From Beta vulgaris subsp. vulgaris (Eukaryota; Streptophyta; Magnoliopsida; Caryophyllales; Amaranthaceae), in the NCBI RefSeq assembly GCF_026745355.1, contig NC_079205.1, positions 38,042,545-38,106,544 of the forward strand: a DNA stretch of 64,000 nt, given 5' to 3'. Position numbers and translations under genes: made by a program. Positions 35,812 through 46,147 of this stretch are shown here, one piece after another (position 1 is the stretch's first letter; every line of letters starts with the position of its first letter). The notes under the pieces are model-generated. The model was not told the origin of the DNA. It saw nothing but the letters and a program-made list of their open reading frames with translations, and did no database searches.

Positions 35812-37104
35812 TTTATTTTGACTATGTTTGGAAGACCATTGTTAAAATTTGTGTTTGCAATGTGTTTTAAGATATCATCACAATTTACAACCTATAAAAT
35901 AGACAAGTTTTGTCACATGAATAAAAAAACGAAAAGGTTAATGTGCATAACTATTGGAAGATTAAAAACCTTTAGTTTAGGCAAACAATAGGATAAATGA
36001 TTGAGAAGTAGGACAGAATCAGTGGAAGAACTCCAACCTCTCTGTTATGAGCCTGGGGCTTTTATTATCAGGATATTTCTATATATAAAAAAAAATAAGT
36101 GATGCTTTTCAATTTGTTTGTCAGTTTGAATTTATCTGATTATTAAATAAAAAAATTTACATATATAAAAAGATTATAGAAATGGTTTGATGTTGAGTTT
36201 GTTAAGGACAATTACATAGGTACAATCAAGATCACTAAAATGTTGTAAGTTATATCAATAAAACAGGCAGAATAACTGCACATGATAATGACCAAGTTGA
36301 GTAAGTTTTTAGCTCTATCAAAATTATGTTTCCTCTTTGCTATTCAAGTTAGTCAGTTATCTTATTTGAGTTCATGTCCTTTAAAGGTGGCAAACGGGTC
36401 ATATAAGACGGGTATGGGCCAGGTCATGCTCGAGTCATCATTACACTCGGGTCAAAGTCAATTTCGGTTCAAGCCTATGAAATTGCGGGTGCAGTTAGTT
36501 ACATGTTTGATGACTCGTGTCAATATCAAGTTGGTTTGAATTGGTTTGGGATTCTGGTTGAGTTATCTTTGGAATTTGTTTTGCTTTGCGATAACTTTAG
36601 CAATTACATAATTTATTTTCTTTTTTTAATAAATTTCGAAAACTTTTCATTCATCGCCAAAAACTATTTCCGATGTTATTTCGACATGGGATACTCCTTC
36701 ATGTTTCCCTTAATTCCATATAGGAAGAACAAAAAGTTAAGAAGATAATCGTATCAGTGTACTTCTTGTGTTTTCAAATTATATGGATTTTTACTAAAAA
36801 AATATTTCAAAATATAAGATATATTTTAGCTCAAAAGTTTGTTTCAAATATAAGACATTCTAAAATAACAATGAAAAATTAAATACAACTTTATACTAAC
36901 AATATAAGATTATAAGCTATTCTATAATAGCAATATTTAATGTCAATTCTTGTTACCTATGCAAATATAACCAAAACTAAATAATTATTAATATGTGTAA
37001 AAGTGATTTACATGTCGTATAATTTAAAAGGAATGGAGTATTGAATAATTGTATCAATCTACATTAATGTATTGATTAAACTTACGAACTAATCTGCTAT
37101 ATTG
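35812..37104 (+). other. Degraded repeats, no gene
   Basis: AT-rich. 36382-36550 holds GGTGGCAAACGGGTCA and several GGGTC/GGGTM motifs of the kind found in degenerate hAT-type or other plant repeats. 36785-37045 has MITE-like sequence ending GGAATGGAGTAT. Short open frames here have no recognisable product. Confidence 0.4.
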
Positions 37105-37255
37105 GTAATGAAGCTTGCCTTCACTCACTTGGTGGGGAATCCACCTCATGATCTCAAGGTTAGGGGTTCGACCTATACCAAGTGAGGGGCACTTGGAGGA
37201 TGATTCCTCTTACCTTTCTCCCTCCTTTCAATTGCTTGAACCTCTGGATTGGACC
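37105..37255 (+). mobile_element. SINE-like fragment with pol III A- and B-box motifs
   Basis: An A-box-like CTCACTTGGTGG (37124-37135) and a B-box GGTTCGACC (37165-37173) are about 40 bp apart, as in tRNA-derived plant SINEs. A cloverleaf cannot be formed over the region, so it is not a tRNA. The 3' end is unclear. Confidence 0.42.
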
Positions 37256-37871
37256 CTAGGGATGTCAGTAGGGTGGGTCAAGTAGGAGACCCACCTCATT
37301 CCCGCCCAACTGGGGCAGAAATCGGTCTAGGTCCGGTAGGGCAGTGGGCGGGGATGGGGATGAAAATATACCCGCTATAGGTGGTGGAGCGGGTGCGTAT
37401 TTTATGTTATACACGCCAGCTTTGCCCCGCCCCGCCCCGCCCCACCCCCATCCACCTCGCTTCTCCTCCATATATTTTTTGTTGAAGAAGAATATTTCAC
37501 AATATACATGTTTGATTTTCATTTCAAATGTACTATATAGAATATATTTTAATCTTAAATCACTATTTTTTCTTACATTTCTTAATTACCAAATTTTTTA
37601 GTATCCTCCTCTAATATAAGATTTAGTTCTTAATAGATATAAATTTCTCCTTTTACTATATTATGTCGTGGCATTACTTATGGAATGGGGTTTAGAGGAT
37701 AGTTGGGGTGGGTATGAAATGGGTATGAAGTAGGTGTTTGTACCACGCATGTGGTGGGAAGGGATTGTTTCAAATATATGTACCCTTTGGGACGGAGATG
37801 AGTCTTGAAAATTTCCCTACAATGGTCGGCGGAGCAAGGATACAGATGAGACATATTCCGCTTCATACGCA
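37256..37871. mobile_element. hAT-type non-autonomous repeat (G/C-rich degenerate motif)
   Basis: It starts CCTAGGGATGTCAGTAGGG and contains degenerate GCGGGGATGGGG and CCCCGCCCCGCCCC runs (37340-37450), then GGGTGGGTATGAAATGGG (about 37700). This is a pattern familiar from plant hAT MITEs. I could not fix its right end or an 8-bp duplication. Confidence 0.45.
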
Positions 37872-38093
37872 ACTCATTTTGTGACGGATAAATTTGCCCG
37901 CACCAGGAACATTTTGGAATTCATTGCTCAAGGTAAACCTGTGGTAACACATTTATGGCTCGAGAGTTGTGACCGAGCAGGTTCTTACATTTCTGACACA
38001 AATTACATTCTGAGGGACTTGAAGAGAGAAAAGGAACTTGGTTTTACACTACCTAGTTCATTGGATCGGGCAAGGCAATGCCCACTTTCAAAA
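37872..38093 (+). pseudogene. Exon of a plant BRCT-domain protein
   Basis: The frame THFVTDKFARTRNILEFIAQ, GKPVVTHLWLESCDRAGSYI, NYILRDLKREKELGF is the second half of a BRCT domain, like the C-terminal BRCT of plant PTIP/MDC1-type DNA-damage proteins. VVTHLWLESC carries the conserved tryptophan. It ends at a possible donor (gtacct). No further exon of the gene is seen on either side, so it is an isolated fragment, but the frame is open. Confidence 0.7.
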
Positions 38094-38389
38094 GTACCTT
38101 TTCGAACTCTTTCTTTTTGGAAGGTTTAAGCCATAGGTTAGAACAACAACATCCAACTTATCCAAGTAAAAGTCGAAACTATTTCATATACAACAACAAC
38201 AATGTGTCGTTTATATCAATTCATATACCTTCACCTCTTCAGGTTGACTCACCTCTCCCACACCTAACGACCACAACCTCCATATCACTCTATATTTCGA
38301 TTTAAGTATCTGTTAGCTATAAACCTCCTTTAAAAAGCCTATCCCTCCAAAGAAGAGGACAAATATAGGCATTATGTTTTTATTTTCCT
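38094..38389 (+). other. Unassigned sequence after the BRCT exon
   Basis: AT-rich with ACAACAACA runs; nothing recognised. Confidence 0.35.
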
Positions 38390-38701
38390 CATTCTGTTAA
38401 TAATTTATAATTCAATAGTGTTCGAGTTGATTTTTCGAATAATTGTCCCCATCTTTGCATATTAACACTATCATTTTCAAAATTCTCTTTTTAGATAACC
38501 ATGCCTGATTGTAGGAGTAAGCTAATAAATAATTGCATTTTTTTAAACATAAAGTATGACGGTATTCTCTTTGCACAAATTTACACCTTAAAGATTAGAG
38601 ACGTTTTGTCTCTTAATACTATATATACAATATATGTACAATATATATATATACAATATAATGTACAATATATTTGTCCAAAACTCAAAAACTATCAGTA
38701 A

Positions 38702-39939
38702 TGCCGAATGGGCCCTCTGCTATTGATTTCATATACACAATTCATCTGAAATCAATTTTCTAGTAGCAATGTCGAACATCTATTAACTTTTAATATGACT
38801 TCTATGTTCACATCTGCCTTTTATATACTAATGACTTGTGTTTTGTTCTTCAACACATCGACTAATCAAGTTATATCTCTCTTGCTTTTCAGATAAACAT
38901 ATATTTAGGGTGGAGATCAAAATAAGTTGCTCAAAAAAATTAATGAATAAAGGTTGTTAGCTTACGTAAGTGATGCTATAACAAGTGATAAAAGACCGAG
39001 ACAAGTAACTTATAAAGACCTATATTTTGATGTTCTGTCCAACTATATAATCTGCCCTTGTTTTATTAGGAACTTAAAACTTAGACCATCAAATTGTTTT
39101 GTGGTTTGTTTTAACATTAAAGAAATCAAGTGATTCATTTTTTGCATTATATAAGGATTTGAATAAGATTTGTTAAAATTAACTAATAATTTTTTCTCCA
39201 GTTTTTAACTTATTCTCTCACGACATTATTTTATACTAGCTAGACATGTTCCTTGTATAAATAATATTTTACAAGTCACTCTACCTTTTATTATTTGTTT
39301 TAAAAAGAAGGAAATCAGAATAGGCGTCGTGCATATATGACCATTAATATGGAGATAAAACAAAGTGGATGAGAATTGAGTAGGAATCAAGTTTAGCGAA
39401 CTCCAATTTCTTATTATAAGGTAGGGGATCTGATTTCGAATGAATGTCCTTGCTTTCTATCCTCAAATACATAGGCTTAAAAATTAAGTAAAGCAAGGAT
39501 TTGATTTTAAATGCTCCTGTATAAAATCGATTCCTACACAAGTAATTACATGAATTTCTAGGACCGACACCAATAACTATATTTCTTAGTGAGACATGCT
39601 AGGTTTAAAATAACCTTTTGATACTATCAAAAACAAGAAACATGCATCCTCGATGGGAGCGCCTCTACAAGAGCTTCCACCCGACATTTAGGCACAATGG
39701 AAGTAGGCAAGTAGCTTGAGCCACTTCAATAAAAGAATTACCTTAAACATACTCCACATAGTTCGAATATTAGGACATACTCGTGCAATATTAGATTTAC
39801 GTTCATTTGTTCATCAATTTTATATATGTTTGTCATAATGTCAAGGCTTGTATTCCAATCTTATGAAAAGATATACATATATTGGGATTTTTTTCCACAA
39901 GGAATATGCAACTATACACTTATATATAGTATATGTAAC
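38702..39939. other. No recognisable feature
   Basis: AT-rich sequence without convincing coding frames, terminal repeats or RNA genes. Confidence 0.4.
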
Positions 39940-40623
39940 TCCCAGTTAGTCTATTTTCAGTTGGATTTGTTTTCAATAGCTATGTACTGTAGTTTTAAAT
40001 TTATTCTAACGAAAATGTTGTTTCATATGCATATATATGACTTATCATAAAGCCACCCATATTCTAGAGTTGTATTACCCACAACCGGTGGACCACTTCA
40101 AAGTGGAAACATTGGTACCATCATGTTTAATCAGAGATACTTTTTAGATCGTACACATTAGGCCAACCAAAAGTCAAAGAGCCCACTTCTTGTGTAGTTG
40201 GGGGAGAAGGCCTTATAGATCTTGCTGTAAACAACTTGGGAATTATGTATGGAGATGCCTCAAGATTTGGGGCTTCAATCTTATACATGGAGGTATCATT
40301 ACAAATATAATTATTTAAATTCTTTTATGTTTATTTTTCTTTTGTCATTTAATGTAACTCATTTTTGATTATTTTATGGTAGCATTGATGTTATGGCAAT
40401 TCCATATCTTTTGGGTCTATAAACATAGCCATTGAGGATGAGGAAGTTAGAGGGTGTTTAACTTCCAAACAAGCACTAATGGATTTCGCGGAGCTAATAT
40501 TTTTTTCGTAAACAAGAAACTTCTTTATCGAAATGTACCAATAATTCTCATGGGTTGCCCCTATTTGGGAAGTAGGTTTAATTTCTTTTGCATTAATTTA
40601 GTGAAGAGAGTTCATATATATTT

Positions 40624-41006
40624 GGATTTTTCTACGTTATACCACATGTTTATTTGATTTCTACGTTATACCCCAATATTTTTGAAATTTCAAATGATAC
40701 CCTTAAACTTACTAGATTTTATGCATTTTGTCCTTACTATTTAATCAAAGGCAAATATTTTGTTTATAATTTTGTAACGTAATGAACAAATTTTGCTTAT
40801 AAGATGTGTCCTTTAATAGTAATACTATGAAAAAGTTAACATAGCTCCTAAAGATCACAAAAAGGTAACAAATTTATGAAACTAAGTAGGCAATCGGGCA
40901 CTATACATCAAAAAAACTAAGTTTAAGGTTACAATGTAGAACTTTTAAATGATTAGTGTACAACATAGAAAACGAAGAAATACAGGGGTATAATATATAA
41001 AATCCC
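40624..41006. mobile_element. Mutator-type MITE (383 bp)
   Basis: The left end GGATTTTTCTACGTTATACC and right end (reversed) GGGATTTTATATATTATACC form a diverged inverted repeat. A perfect 9-bp duplication TATATATTT flanks it (40615-40623, 41007-41015). Confidence 0.8.
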
Positions 41007-41828
41007 TATATATTTTGATCTTGTAGCTATTGGACGTACTCTGAGATTGCTGCTGTTTTTTCATGCAAGGCTAGCCGCATAGTTTAGGCTTAAATTTTCC
41101 CATATTGCTATTGGGGCACTAGCCTCCTCGGCTCCTATTTTTTCATTTGATGCACATGTCCTAATAATTGTATTAATGTTAGAAGATATTTCCAAAGAAG
41201 TGATGGTAATTAGTACTAAACAAGGTACTAACTGTTGGATGATCATAAGAATAATAATATAAAAGTACAACATCCCTTACACTTTTAAGTTATATAGTTT
41301 CTAGAAAAATTCCTTTATTCATGATTATGCTTTCACTTTATACTTTTTCCTTTCCTTTTTATCTTTGTTTGAAAGATCTCATTGCTTAGATTTTGATGGT
41401 GTAAAATTAAATAATCCAAAATGGTTGAAAACCAACGGGAAAAGGAGATTAAGATATTAACTCGCTGGATCCAAAATAGTGAATTACGTAAACGTGCAAT
41501 ATCGAAGGCGATTTCCCTAACTCCGTTTTTGTGGATTATTAACATCCTCACTATAGCATTAAAAATTCAATAATGTAACAGTTGGTTTTTCGATGTCCCC
41601 AACTTTGCATATATTCTAATATTACCTTTTTGAAAATTCTCTTTATACAAAACTTTATCCTTTTTGGTTAAGCATGATTGGTTGTAGGAGTAAGCTTATA
41701 AATAGTTGCATTATCTCTATACAAAAAGGATCATTGTATTCTCTTTGCACAAATTTACACCCTAAAGAATAGAGATGAATGTCTTTTAATATTATATATG
41801 TGCAATATATGTATATTATATGTACAAC

Positions 41829-41829
<1 letters not shown>

Positions 41830-41882
<53 letters not shown>

Positions 41883-41979
41883 CATATATATATTTATATA
41901 TACATATATATATATATACATGTATATATATATATACATATGTATATATATATAATATACATATAATATATATATATAC

Positions 41980-42017
<38 letters not shown>

Positions 42018-42066
42018 ATATATATATATACATGTGTATATATATATATATACATGTGTATATATA

Positions 42067-42157
<91 letters not shown>

Positions 42158-42186
42158 GTTATAATATAATATATGTATATGTATAT

Positions 42187-42218
<32 letters not shown>

Positions 42219-42249
42219 GTATATGTATATATATACATATATATATATG

Positions 42250-42293
<44 letters not shown>

Positions 42294-42300
42294 TATATAA
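41830..42300. repeat. TA-rich microsatellite with ATAC/ATGT interruptions
   Basis: About 470 bp of (TA)n broken by CA/TG steps so that it stays nearly self-complementary (TATATACATGTATATA-type palindromes). It sits between blocks Y and Z of the segmental duplication. The equivalent place in the first copy (38630-38680) has only a short TA/CAATATA tract. Frames across it (Tyr/Ile repeats) are not genes. Confidence 0.97.
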
Positions 42301-42925
42301 GGCTCAACTCCAAGACGGTCTATTTTTGGTTAGATATGTTTTCAATAGCTATGTACTATAATTTTAAATTTATTCATGATGAAAATGTCATATTACAAAA
42401 CCACCAATATTCCAGAGTTGTATTACCTACAAGCGGTGGACCATTTTGTGAAAACATGAGTAGAATCATGTTTAATCACATATACTTTATAGATCATAAA
42501 TATTGGGACGAGCCAAAGTCAAAGATCCCACTTTTGTGTACTTTGGTGGTGAAGGCTTTGTAAATCTTGTTGTAAACAACTTTGGAGAAAAATTCACTTT
42601 TACTTTTATGTTATAAGTTTCTACATATTTTGTATTTGTTGATAATTATACTTTCCATTGATACTTTTTCCTTTTATCTTCGTTTGAAAGATCACATTGC
42701 TTAGATTTTGATGGTGCAATTCAGATGATCCAAAATGGTTGAAACACCAACGACAAAAAAAAGATATTAAGGTATTAGCTCTTTGTATCCAAAATAGTGA
42801 ATTACATAAATGTGTAATATCGAAGGCGATTTCCCCAACTTGATTTCTCTGGATTATTAACCTCCTCGCTATAGCATTGATAATTCAATAATGTTATAGT
42901 TGGTTTTTCAAAGCTAAAATAAATT

Positions 42926-43273
42926 TTTGATGTGAATATTCTGGATACTTACTATACATAATATCTTCATATAAGTTTTTGGATGATGTATGATGATAGG
43001 AATGATTTGGAATCAATACATTAATGAATGATTTGATGTTCAATTTATATGGTTGTGTTATATCGTATGATCTTTTTTTCTTGAAAGGCAAGGTTACCTT
43101 TAATTGTATATAAATTATCGTAAATTTAGGCAAAGTTACCCTTAAAGTCTTAGCAATATTTGAAATAATCAAATTTACACTTGCAATTTGAAAAGTAACA
43201 CAGATAAATTCAAGACCACTAAACAAAATAGTGAAATTTGAGGCAGAACTCATCGTATAATATAATACCCATA
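42926..43273. other. AT-rich, no recognisable feature
   Basis: No gene or repeat structure seen. Confidence 0.4.
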
Positions 43274-43746
43274 AACATTGTTGTTAAGATCTCGATCCGG
43301 ATCTTACAATCCTACGATTCTACGATCCGAAAGGAACTCATCGATCCCGATCCTACGTAGGATCTTAATCTTGTAGGATCTTTCGATCCTACCCAACCTC
43401 AAAAAATCACATGGTAGGATCTTAATACATTCTACAATCTACGATTCTACGATTCAATTCTATCGTAAAAAAATCAGAAAGTTTTCACATATTATATTTC
43501 TCCTATTAGATTTTGGTTTCATGTTAAATCAATCTTATAGTATTGAAAAACTATCACCATTTGTTAATGAAATAAGTCATTATTAATTTGTGTAAATTTT
43601 TAACATGAGTTTCTGATCATATTAAAGCATAATTATCTCTATTTTACGGAATTGTAGGATCTTAAGATCCTATGATCCGATCTCATCGATTCAATCCTAC
43701 TAACCCCTACGATCCAAAGTAGGATCCCGGTCCTGATAACATTTTC
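43274..43746. repeat. GATC-rich palindromic repeat, probable MITE
   Basis: The left end AACATTGTTGTTAAGATC and right end (reversed) AAAATGTTATCAGGACCGGG are similar. Between them both arms are packed with GATCCTACGATC, TAGGATCTTA and related palindromic words (43289-43460 and 43650-43735), separated by an AT-rich centre. Flanking CCATAA may be a target duplication but is not certain. Confidence 0.65.
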
Positions 43747-44167
43747 CATAAGTTATTTTTAAGTTATCTAAAGTTTTATCATTAAATTGGTTAAAATCAT
43801 CTTCATAAGTCACAACAAAATAGTACTTGAGCTGTCTCATAATATAGTGCTTGTTTCTCATTTTCATAGAAATTAATAAAAGCGAAAAATAATATAATTT
43901 ATATTATTTAATTATATACTTGTATTGGAAAGCTAATTGTCTTTTAAATATTTAAAAAAATGAACTATTGCTAAAAATAACCAAAACTATATTGAAACTA
44001 AAAAGTAGTTTAAATATATACTATAATTAAAAACATGCATAACGATTTTTCGAGACATCCTAAAAGGAATACAAGTATTATTTTATGGGATGAATTAATA
44101 TACAAGTATTATCGTAGCACATACTCGATCAATATAAAGTATGGCCCTTATTGAGTTAATTGTTGGA
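43747..44167. other. AT-rich, no recognisable feature
   Basis: No gene seen; one short MITE-like stretch (about 43815-43860) with GTACTTGAGCTGTCTC. Confidence 0.35.
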
Positions 44168-44627
44168 GATTTAGAGCATTTGTATGATTAGATTCATGTT
44201 ATGTTTGTATAACTCGCTTGGTTATAATTTCGTCACTTAATAACGTAGGATATAAAGGATGTCCATGTAGAGGGTCCGCTCCTATAATAGAGCGCTTGGT
44301 CAAAGTTGGAAGGGATCAAGGAAACAAAGCAAAAGAGTGATGATTGACCATGGAACATGCGCTCCATGTTGAAGTGACCGCTCCATTTAGTCAGTTTACT
44401 AATTATCGCGAAATGTTGCTTGTTGCCTTTAACGGTTATTATGCTTTTATTGTAAATTTTAGTCATTAAAAGGATCCTCTATATATATTAGACTCTTCTC
44501 ATATGACTGAATGGTTAGAAACTCTCTCAAAAACACAAGCACAAAAGCAAAGTCATAATCACAAATCAAAATCACACATTTGTTCTTAATTAACATTGTT
44601 CTCAGTGTGCAAGAACTATTGTATTCC
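44168..44627 (+). mobile_element. Possible copia-type LTR fragment
   Basis: It starts TTGTTGGAGATTTAGAG, like many copia LTR starts (TGTTGG), has a TATA-like CTCTATATATATTAG near 44475 and an A/C-rich leader after it. It stops at the LTR of the next element (44628), which probably inserted into it. The other half was not identified with confidence. Confidence 0.38.
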
Positions 44628-45424
44628 TGATAAATCATATTTATATATAGTTTTTTAGGTGCATTTAGGTTGCATTTTAGAGTATTTAGTTTCATATTTA
44701 GGTTCATAATTGCATTATTTCTTAAGCTATGCTTTTCTACTCCTATTCGGTATGTTTTCTTGTTTTTGATGAATTTCAGGCATTGAGGATGTATTTGGAG
44801 TATGATTAGCTAAACTTAAGGATTAGGAGCACTTGGAAAGGATTTACAATGCATAAGGATCGTTTGCATACTTCATAGTACGAGTTTGAGCTAAAACTAA
44901 GCGGAAAATCATTAGAAGAAATGTGAAAAAAGAGTCACGTCTACTCCTATGATCATAACTTCTGATGTGCTCGTTACAATCGAGTAATTCTCTCAGATTT
45001 GGAAACTAGACTTGAAGAGCTTTCAAACCATAGGTGGCACGGCCCGAGGAGACTTCTAGTCAATGAGTTATGCCTTTCGGAAGATTGCACTGTTTCTGCT
45101 GGAATCTGTCACGCATACGCGCGGATAACTAATCTGCCCATTAATGATTAAATTAGGACTTTCCTTATCTTGTAAATGACTTTCCTAGTTATATTAGGTT
45201 ATTGAATTTTTATTTTTTTGAAAGAAAGGTTATTGAATATTATTTAGGTTAGGTTTTCATTCTTTTTCTCCTCTCTCTCACGTTATTTTTTGGAGGTTTT
45301 AGTTTTAGTTTTCTTCTCCTCTTTTTCTCTCTAGTTTCTAGTTGAAAACCCTAGTTTTTATTCTTCTTCATTAATTCATGAGTTTCATTAGTTTCTTTCC
45401 TTGACTTTCCTTATCTTGTAAATT

Positions 45425-45445
45425 TTGGCGCTGTTATTGTTGGGG
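45425..45445 (+). promoter_or_regulatory. Primer-binding site of the LARD-like element
   Basis: TTGGCGCTGTTATTGTTGGG resembles the TTGGCGCCGTTGCCGGGG site used by Athila-type gypsy elements, with several mismatches. Confidence 0.65.
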
Positions 45446-45565
45446 AGACGATATAGTTTTATTTGGTTTTTATTGTTGGTGAAATTAAACTGTGTATATT
45501 TTTTTTTTCTTTCTCTTTGTAAAAAAAATTTTTTGTTGTCTTCCTCTCTATTTTAGTGTGTTGTT

Positions 45566-46147
45566 ATGGAGTCGTATAATTATAGTTTAGATGGGGATGT
45601 TTTTTCTAATTATCAAGGACAATATGATTATTCTGGGTATTATAATGCGAATGATTATGTTTATGATGCATCATATGATTGTCAAAATTTACAAAATATA
45701 TGCATGAATCTTTATGAATATTCTCATTACCCTAATGAGTCTTATGTGCCTGATTATACCCAATGTTATCAACCTAAAGAGAATAATTATTTCCAACCTG
45801 AAACATCAGAGCGTCAGGAACTTTTTCACATGATGACAGAGTATATTGTTAAACAACATAAGGATTTTAATGAATTAGCTCATGCTTACCAAAACATAAC
45901 GAAATCTATTGAATTTCTTCTTGTGCAGCAATCTACTAACCAAGAGGTGATACTTGATGATACTGATATTAGTGTTGAGAATTATAATTTGAAAGAGAAA
46001 GGCGTTGATATGACTTACGATAATTTGGTAGAAGGTAAGGGTGTAATTGGTGGAGTTGGTAGTTTGTGTCTCTATGTTGACGAATCCATTGTTGAGACTG
46101 AAGTGTCTGACACTTTTTCGATAAACTTTTCGTCTGCATGTGTCTAA
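45566..46147 (+). CDS. Tyrosine-rich gag-like ORF of the LARD-like element
   Basis: 193 codons from an ATG (MESYNYSLDGDVFSNYQGQY). The first ~80 residues are rich in Tyr, Asn and Asp; then a helical stretch follows (RQELFHMMTEYIVKQHKDFN). It resembles the Tyr-rich N-terminus of gag proteins in Athila/Retand-like elements, but there is no zinc knuckle and no pol. It ends at a TAA; related words continue in another frame for about 300 bp (to about 46490), suggesting a frameshifted longer ORF. It may be an untranslated relic or supply a packaging function. Confidence 0.55.
   Translation: MESYNYSLDGDVFSNYQGQYDYSGYYNANDYVYDASYDCQNLQNICMNLYEYSHYPNESYVPDYTQCYQPKENNYFQPETSERQELFHMMTEYIVKQHKDFNELAHAYQNITKSIEFLLVQQSTNQEVILDDTDISVENYNLKEKGVDMTYDNLVEGKGVIGGVGSLCLYVDESIVETEVSDTFSINFSSACV

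Larger units (their letters stand above)
38390..42925. repeat. Diverged segmental duplication (three blocks, each present twice)
   Basis: Block Y: 38390-38700 matches 41570-41830 (shared GTAGGAGTAAGCTWATAAAT and TATTCTCTTTGCACAAATTT). Block Z: 39940-40260 matches 42330-42590 (shared TTTTCAATAGCTATGTACT and AGAGTTGTATTACC). Block X: 41325-41610 matches 42655-42925 (shared TTGCTTAGATTTTGATGGTG and TATCGAAGGCGATTTCCC). Order and orientation are conserved, pointing to old tandem duplication of a unit of about 1.3 to 3 kb. In block Z one frame reads GGEGLIDLAVNNLGIMYGDA (about 40200-40260). I do not recognise it. Confidence 0.82.

Noticed and set aside
36282..36748. Open frames near the GGGTC-rich stretch
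   Set aside because: No recognisable domain and located in degenerate repeat sequence.
37105..37180. Possible tRNA gene (B-box GGTTCGACC)
   Set aside because: No acceptor or anticodon stem can be paired at the right distances; a SINE-like fragment explains the boxes better.
41755..42361. Several open frames of Tyr/Ile repeats on both strands
   Set aside because: They are translations of the TA microsatellite, open in all frames because the repeat lacks certain stops; not genes.
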